The notes beneath the pieces are model-generated. The model worked only from the letters and a program-made list of their open reading frames with translations, was not told where the DNA came from and ran no database searches. Below are positions 58,215-64,000 of a DNA stretch of 64,000 nucleotides, piece after piece. Position 1 is the first letter of the stretch. Each line of letters starts with the position of its first letter. This DNA is from Toxorhynchites rutilus septentrionalis. Taxonomy: Eukaryota > Arthropoda > Insecta > Diptera > Culicidae. The stretch covers positions 17,579,441-17,643,440 of the forward strand of contig NC_073744.1 in NCBI RefSeq assembly GCF_029784135.1, read 5' to 3'. A program made the position numbers and the translations under genes.

Positions 58215-59807
58215 AAAAAAAGATTCGATTATATGAAATTTTAGACTCGTATGTACACTTTGAATTTTTTATTTTTTCGTCAAAATTTACAAACAAAACA
58301 CGATCGAGCGCCAAAAAGTCAATTTTTCGTGATAACAGTAAATCTCGACGTTTTATGCAATTCTAGGATATTTGGTATTAATTTATATTTTGAAAATTTC
58401 GATTTTCTTTACTTCCTTCCTTGGGCGATTTTTTAATTTACAGTAAACTTAAATTATGATATCTGCGACAATAGTAGGGGAACTGGTACAAATTCGGTAC
58501 TCATTTTGTTTGTTTGGACTTAGCTCTTGGCCAATGCTCGGAATTTCTTCATATTACGTCAGCTTATGAAGCGATCTATTGCGGACATTTTCCCGCAAAC
58601 CGATTTCAAAAATCTTGATTTGCCTCGGAGTTTTGAGCATAGAAGTGAAACAACTAAAATTCGAGTACCTGAGATGTCTGGGTATAAATTTAGCACCCCA
58701 TTTTTTTATTTTTAAAATTAAAAGAATCGTCCTGAAATCACTGAAAATGTATTTTTTGACATTTTCATACAAAATAGAAGTGAAGTACACTATCTTACGT
58801 AAATTAACTCAACTTTGACGAAAAAGCATGCAATTTTACAAAACAATGAGGAACAAAAAAACGATTTTTTCAAGAAAAAGTGAACAAATTTCATCTCGAT
58901 TTATTTCTAACTAAAAAGTAAAGTAAAGTAAAATTTTGCTGCATGGGCATGCAATACTTAGCATAATGTATCATCAACACTATGTTTACATTGGGGTGCC
59001 AAATTACCCTCATACCGAAATTTCGCTTTGGAATGAAATCTATGAAATTTGTGATTAAAATCTCGATACATCAATCTTGAAGAACATCAATTTCTTGATC
59101 CAAATCACCTTGTATATTCAAAATCGGCTCACTATTCGATTTTTAATGATTTTTCAAAAAAAAGGAACATGAAAAATTTCCGAGATTTCAAAAACAACAA
59201 AACTTGACTTTTTTTAGAAACACAGATATTTTGGGTTTTTGGCATCTGACGTTTGTTACTACATTACTAGAACACCACGGGTGGGTACCAAATTACCCAC
59301 GAGGTACCGAATTTGTACCAGTTCCTCTAAATGAAGTCCGAATGAGCTAATATTTTGCATAGCATATTTTATCGTGCAAATCTACATTTCGCAGTGAGTC
59401 CCGTATGAAATATTGATATGACGATTTTTCATTTAATTTTTTCATCGTATACCAAAAAAAAGGGAGTCCAATGTCCCAGTGTCAATTTTTCACAAAAAAA
59501 TTTATTCGAGATGACAGTAGATCTCGACGTTTCATGCAATTTGAAGACATTTGGCATCAAACATATTTTTTTTCGAAAATCCCGATTTCCTTTACTCCCC
59601 CCTCGGGTGATTTTTCGGTTTTCAAAAAACTCAAACTTTGATGGCTGTTCGAAAATATAAAATGAAGTCCGATTGAGTTGATATTTTGCATAGGGTAGTT
59701 TTCTGTAGAAATCACCATTTTCAGTCAAGTTCCCTTTGAAAATTCGAGGGTCACTTTTTTCCCATACATCCATGGGCACTCTACTGTACATAATCGAATC
59801 TGCCCTG
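58215..59807. mobile_element. Degenerate Tigger-like copy f carrying the foldback unit
   Basis: ATTCGATTATATGAAATTTT then AGACTCG near 58223-58250 resembles a degraded left subterminal region. ACATAATCGAATCTGCCCTG followed by TA (59788-59809) is a right terminus. The interior is the foldback-like unit (58300-58475 and 59330-59780), itself split by a TIR element at 58477-59327. Confidence 0.5.
58477..59327. mobile_element. 851-bp non-autonomous element with 24-bp TIRs
   Basis: The left end GGGGAACTGGTACAAATTCG and the right end GAGGAACTGGTACAAATTCG (inward) both continue GTAC and differ at one of 24 positions. TA flanks both sides (58475, 59328). The related sequence near 51956 (GCGACACCAGTAAATGAAGT) shows the empty site. 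ORFs inside have no recognised domain. TA target sites suggest the Tc1/mariner group. Confidence 0.85.
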
Positions 59808-59914
59808 TAAAGAAAAACTGTGAATACTGTAACTGTTAAAGTGATTGTAAAACATCGAGTATTATCTAAACGCGCTAAATAGCACGTTTTGATCCAAATC
59901 CAAGTCCAAATCCA

Positions 59915-60094
59915 GTAAAAGTCACTTCGGGAGTCCCACAAGGCTCTCATCTTGGTTCTCTTCTTTTCATTCTGTACGATTATGACATTTCCTTCGTTCT
60001 CAAGCGTATAAATGTATTTGTGTATGTAGACGACATGAAGCTTTTCGCGGAAATTGGTAATGAAAACGACATCGAAGCATTCCAAAACGGAATA
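59915..60094 (+). pseudogene. LINE RT catalytic-core fragment
   Basis: One open frame reads VTSGVPQGSHLGSLLFILY and then VFVYVDDMKLFAEIGNEND. It contains the PQGS and Y-V-D-D catalytic blocks of an APE-type LINE. It stops where Tigger copy e is inserted (TA at 60093). It belongs just upstream of the region seen at 33292, so it is probably the same or a close LINE family. Confidence 0.7.
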
Positions 60095-60475
60095 CAGGTC
60101 GGACTCGATTATCCGGAGTATTGATTTTTTTTTCACTCCGGATAATCGAATTCTCCGGATAATCGAGTCAAAAAAAATTATAATTAATGTGGGGCAATCC
60201 TACGAACACTCAAACATACATACAAACAGGGCAAGCTGATTGAAACCATTGAAAAGTAATCAGTTATTTGGGAACTGCGGCCATCTTGGATTTGTATTTT
60301 TCATTAACTACTGTGTTCTACTAGTCAAGCCCTTTCATTTGATACCCATATTGATGAGGTTCTGAGAAAATATGTAATCCACCATCTTGTGGTGGCGGTC
60401 ATTTTGGATTTGCAGTTTTCATAAATAACTGTATCCTACTAATCAAGCCCTTTCATTTGATACCCATATTGGCTA
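60095..60475 (-). mobile_element. Pogo/Tigger-like copy e, partial
   Basis: The terminus CAGGTCGGACTCGATTATCC, preceded by TA, is followed by inverted and direct copies of ACTCCGGATAATCGA. Two inverted units of the ~113-bp tandem repeat follow. The other end is missing. Confidence 0.7.
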
Positions 60476-60808
60476 TTCAATATGGAAAAAAATCATGTAC
60501 CAAATATTGTAATATGTCTTGCAAATCAAAATGTAGAGAAATGTTAAATAACTAACACCATCTACCAAAAAGTAGGAAAACCCGAAAAGAGTAATCAAAT
60601 CAGCTACAGGAGCGGTTGCAAAGCAGAAAAAATATATTCATATACACGAACAAATCTACATTTACGAAATGTTTTTCTACAATCCAGTTTCAAGTAGTTC
60701 CTTCAAATTTCTGCAATCCGAAGTAAGCATCGTAAAGGGTGCAGTTCTTCTGGTATAACAGTTCAACAGCGACTAGAAGTGGCTCGAGGGCATCAACGAA
60801 TTCCTTTA
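60476..60808. other. No recognisable gene
   Basis: AT-rich spacer between two Tigger-like copies; nothing recognised. Confidence 0.45.
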
Positions 60809-60810
60809 TA

Positions 60811-61468
60811 CAGCGCGGACTCGATTATATACAGTTTCTGATTTCTTTTCACTGTATATAATCGAATCCTCGAATTTCAACAATGAAGGAGTTATAGAAC
60901 TTTTTTTTTTTGTTTCGGATTCTGTTGCCTCAAATTGGTTCTACATTGAAAAGTACGCCACGTAAGCCGATTCTGTTGCTTTCATTTGAAAGATGAGAAA
61001 ATTTTGTACAGAGAATAGTAGTGGAACATCTAAATTAGTGGATTTTAATAACATATTGGAAGTGAAGAACTTAAAAGATAATAATTTTTATTATGTTCAT
61101 CATTCCATCCTAGAAGTTTATATTAAACTAGATTGATTCGATCAATTAAATTGAATCTCTCTAACCGCTCTACAATTAGTTCTTTGACACCCAACTTCTA
61201 TCTTTCTTAATTTGGTTGCAATATCGATATGAACAATTCCTGGTGAAAATTCAAGCAAAATCATCAAAAATCGCGATGTTTATTCCACTGTACATGTAAT
61301 AGCCACTTAAATTACACCTTTACGTTAAAAGGCTACATTTCTTCTTGAAATAAGTCATATTTGAAATATAAAAAAAATATTTTTTTCCAAACTGTATATA
61401 ATCGAGTCCAAAATTATATATAATCGAATAACACATAATCGAGTCTGTATACAATCGAGTCCGACCTG
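60811..61468 (-). mobile_element. Pogo/Tigger-like element, complete copy d
   Basis: Both ends are present (CAGCGCGGACTCGATTATAT left, CAGGTCGGACTCGATTGTAT inward from the right), with TA on both sides (60809, 61469). Several ATAATCGA copies in both orientations lie within 100 bp of each end. The 658-bp element has no transposase. The host sequence split here is a hAT transposase scrap. Confidence 0.85.
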
Positions 61469-61470
61469 TA

Positions 61471-61620
61471 GTTGTCAGTTCTTCATCGCTGAAACTTATC
61501 CTGTGCTCCGTTTTTAGATCGAGCAGCGATTCTTGAACTGACGTTCGAAGGTCGAAGAATCGGTGCAACATTGTTAGAAGACTGCTCCATCTGGTTTTGC
61601 AATCATGGAGCAAACTAGAT
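61471..61620 (-). pseudogene. hAT transposase fragment
   Basis: On the minus strand the frame reads LHDCKTRWSSLLTMLHRFFD then LRTSVQESLLDLK and ISFSDEELTTTG. hAT (BED-finger type) transposases have a D-x-x-TRWNS-x-x-x-ML-x-RF block before the C-terminal dimerisation region. About 45 residues remain, cut by Tigger copy d. Confidence 0.6.
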
Positions 61621-62014
61621 TTTTTTTTTTCAAAAATGACTTTTTTTCAAGACGGTATGATGGCACCAGCCTTTCTACCTCATCTCCATGCGAATTGGTA
61701 ACAAGCGAATTGAATAAAATGATTCCTTTGTTCTACGTCAACAACGCGGTTCTCTCTTGGATACAACCCTTAATATTTTTTTAAGAACACATTGCACCTC
61801 ACAAGTCTGAAACATTTATTTCCTTTTATGTTGGGGAATTGTAGTAGAATCATCAAAAGTAACAGCAACTTTAATGACGGATACATTATCTCCTTCATCA
61901 AGACCAATAAATGTTCGGAAGTTACCTAACTAATCTGTGGTGAGAAAAACATTAAGGCATGGATTTTCAAATACATCGTAGTGCAACGGAGCATTATAGC
62001 AAATTGAGAAAAAA
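61621..62014. other. Spacer with a GTTCTACGTCAAC terminus
   Basis: TTGTTCTACGTCAACAACGC then GGTTCTC and GGATACAACCC (61728-61770) resembles the right end of the histone-derived family (CCTACGTCAAC...GCGGTCGTGTC...ACACAACC), in the GTAGAAC dialect. Confidence 0.45.
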
Positions 62015-62538
62015 GGATTGTGTCACATTTACCCGAAACTCTCTCACCGGAAAGACATTCACCCGAATGTAACAAATACCCCAATGCGACAGTTACCCGA
62101 ATGTAACATCTACCCGATCTCACATTTTGCCCGAATGCGACATTTCCCGAATGCAACAGTAACCCTAATGTAACATTTACCCGAAAGAAGGATAAATTCG
62201 AATAATACGCAAATTTTATTATTAGGAAGTATTTGTTAATTTATTTCTGATGAGTGTTATATAATGAACATAATTATCTTGTACGTTTATTTCCATTCAA
62301 AAAGTATTTTTCGTGGGTAGTGCAATTTGAGAAATAGCGGCGTTGGATAAAATTCTCTTCAAAATAATAAAAAGTGAAAGAATGCAGTTTTATAACGTAT
62401 TATGAAGTTTATCCATTCATATACGTAAATGTCGCATTCGGGTATTTGTTACATTCTGGTGAATGTTATTCGGGTATGTTTTACATTGGGGTAAATGTGA
62501 TTCAGGTAAACGTGTTTCGAGTGAATGGGACACAATCC
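62015..62538. mobile_element. Foldback element built of 17-bp units
   Basis: Ends GGATTGTGTCACATTTACCC and (inward) GGATTGTGTCCCATTCACTC, both continuing to GAAAC, match 22 of 25. The left arm (62015-62190) is about ten variants of a 17-bp unit CGAATGTAACATTTACC. The right arm (62425-62538) has about six units in the opposite orientation. The middle ~230 bp is AT-rich. No ORF or clear target duplication. Confidence 0.8.
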
Positions 62539-62816
62539 GTAATTTCTGTATTATTTATGTTCAACTTCAAAAAAATAAAATAATGAAAAGTGGTCATTTG
62601 ACCGCCATCGGTAGGTTTAGTGTTAAAAGTCGAACGAAAAGGACGAATTTCTTGAAACTGTGGACTTTATCACGATACTTTTTGGGATACATTGAAAAAT
62701 GGATATAACATTGTGAAAAATAATAATCTCTTTCGCAAAATATTCCTTCATTTTGGTCGGTTTAAAGTTTTATTTACTCAATAAAATAAAATAAAAATTT
62801 TAACAAAGATTACGCC
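62539..62816. other. No recognisable gene
   Basis: AT-rich; nothing recognised. Confidence 0.45.
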
Positions 62817-63083
62817 TTTTTGACGTAGAACTACGTTTTTCAGGAAGGGTGTCAAATCAGAGAACATGTCACGTTTTTTGAAATAAATATTTTCACGGCG
62901 AACAAATCCTGATGATTTGCACACCAATGGAATCGGAAATTCTCTAAGATTTGTTTGATATACTATACAGTACAATCCACTAATGCCTAAACAGTTTAAA
63001 TTAATGAAAATTGGAAGCATTCTCATTTTCCCATACATTCGTTCTGCCGATTAGAGTGCATTCCCGAACAGAGCTGTCAATAG
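62817..63083 (+). repeat. GTAGAACTACG-type repeat terminus
   Basis: TTTTTGACGTAGAACTACGT, then the ~270-bp block shared with 12433-12740, ending CCCGAACAGAGCTGTCAATA. It may extend further right. Confidence 0.7.
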
Positions 63084-63126
63084 AGAGCAACCGATACATT
63101 CGGTTCTGTCCGTTTTCAACATATTT

Positions 63127-63620
63127 GGTTTAACCCTTTAACGGGTACCGGCATCTATATTGCCACCAACGCTTTTTTTTCTTCTCTTTTTTAATAATAA
63201 ATTATCACTTGTAACTTTACGTGGTAACTTGTTCTTATGTCTAGCAACATGCCTGTTTTTTTGAGCGCGAAAAAATCAAAAACTATTCATTTTGGAGCCG
63301 TTTAGAGCACCAAGAGCAAATTTCCCGTAAAGTTGTTGAAAAACAGACATTTTGTTGATGTTTTCAATACATATGAACTGTTTAGGACCTGTTGCGTCTG
63401 ATCGTAAATATTATTAGTTGCTTTTGTTGAAACTAACATTAAAATTTCAAAAACACAAACAACATTTTTACCATCAAGTGTTTTCCGCTAAATGGGCAGG
63501 TGGTATCTATATGGCCAGCAACATTTTAGGCTAGCCGGGCAGGTGGCATCTATATTGCCACCAACATTTCACGCTAGCCGGGCAGTGGCAACTATATTGC
63601 CACCCATTTTTTCAATTTTT
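63127..63620. repeat. GGGCAGGTGGCATCTATATTGCC 43-bp repeat cluster
   Basis: Three units start at 63494, 63537 and 63580, exactly 43 bp apart. Each holds a GGTGGCA..TGCCACC-type inverted repeat. A related single unit GGCATCTATATTGCCACC is at 63147. TTAACCCTTTAACGGG at 63132 resembles a piggyBac end, but no partner is seen. Confidence 0.7.
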
Positions 63621-64000
63621 TTGATTGTTTTGTGTATTGAAAAAAAAATATTTTGTGTAGATGCTAAAAACATGTCGTTGTATTGGAGTTTGTGTTGATT
63701 ACATGCCTAGTTCTCACGGTCCGTTAAATAAGCCATCCGTGATTTGAAGCCATCATTCTTTGTGTGAACACCGACTGGACAACATCGTTGCTGGTCGAGC
63801 TGAACAACGAAGGATCGGGTGCCTTTCTCAAGGCAATGAAGGTGGAGTTTAAAGTTTAAAGTCTCTCTAATTCAATATCATCATAATCATCATTTGAAGC
63901 CACACCACTTCTCGTGTGATGGTCATCGAAGCAACATGGTAGCCGCAGAGCGTCGAGCGGGGGAGGATTGTTTTCTTGACAGGTGAGGGAAGAGTATGAA
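63621..64000. other. Unassigned, with a TCTC-loop hairpin
   Basis: No gene recognised. The hairpin at 63820 and the GTTTAAAGTCTCT block after it are shared with the minus strand at 10160-10225. Confidence 0.45.
63820..63835 (+). promoter_or_regulatory. Histone-type stem-loop variant
   Basis: TGCCTT/AAGGCA, a 6-bp stem with a TCTC loop, the same shape as those at 9736 and 10209 with compensating base changes in the stem. Confidence 0.35.

Overview
This is AT-rich eukaryotic DNA made almost entirely of nested transposable elements and simple repeats. I found no intact host gene. The set of families points to a mosquito, most likely a culicine (Aedes-like) species: a BEL/Pao LTR retrotransposon, a Tc1/mariner element of the ITmD37E type, a tRNA-derived SINE ending in GAA triplets, LOA-like and other LINE fragments, Helitrons starting TCTATATATA and ending CTRR, and hAT, piggyBac-like and pogo/Tigger-like non-autonomous elements. 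Species cannot be fixed from sequence alone.

Layout: 1-6089 holds the 3' part of a BEL/Pao element (gag, protease, RT, RNase H, integrase, 3' LTR). It is split by a 1,028-bp hAT insertion with a perfect 8-bp target duplication. 6090-7345 holds a LINE 3' fragment and a Tc1-like remnant. 8880-13310 and 21227-23161 hold copies of a repeat family that carries histone-gene parts: CCAAT and TATA boxes, an H4-like coding fragment, and in one copy a canonical histone mRNA 3' stem-loop with a purine-rich downstream element. Between and beside these lie SINEs (13486, 21264), a second hAT element (15562-16925), a piggyBac-like element (18807-20502) and an internally deleted ITmD37E element (24031-24889). 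From 25.6 to 35.5 kb there are pogo/Tigger-like elements, Helitrons with 143-bp internal repeats, a long TA run, and a third hAT element (31645-35493) that contains a Helitron, a LINE and a piggyBac-like MITE. 39.7-48.25 kb holds two abutting Helitrons, a small MITE, a 4-kb RNase H-bearing LINE with a 14-bp target duplication, a truncated Helitron and a broken mariner transposase. 51.6-64 kb holds a dispersed foldback-like repeat, a degenerate ATTCAAATTC-type minisatellite split by a Tigger composite, more Tigger copies, a TA-flanked element with 24-bp TIRs, a LINE RT piece, a hAT transposase scrap and a foldback element built of 17-bp units.

The intervals 7.35-8.88, 16.93-18.80, 26.27-27.39, 35.5-38.77, 48.25-51.6 and 56.77-58.2 kb are less AT-rich. 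They carry trinucleotide runs (CAT/CGT/CAG) and no recognisable ORF. They look like host intron or intergenic DNA between insertions.

The elements interact through nesting and parasitism. The SINE shares its 3' tail with a LINE at 33.3-34.1 kb, which suggests that LINE family mobilises it. Non-autonomous DNA elements keep termini but carry satellites or host-gene fragments. The best candidate for something undescribed is the histone-derived repeat family.
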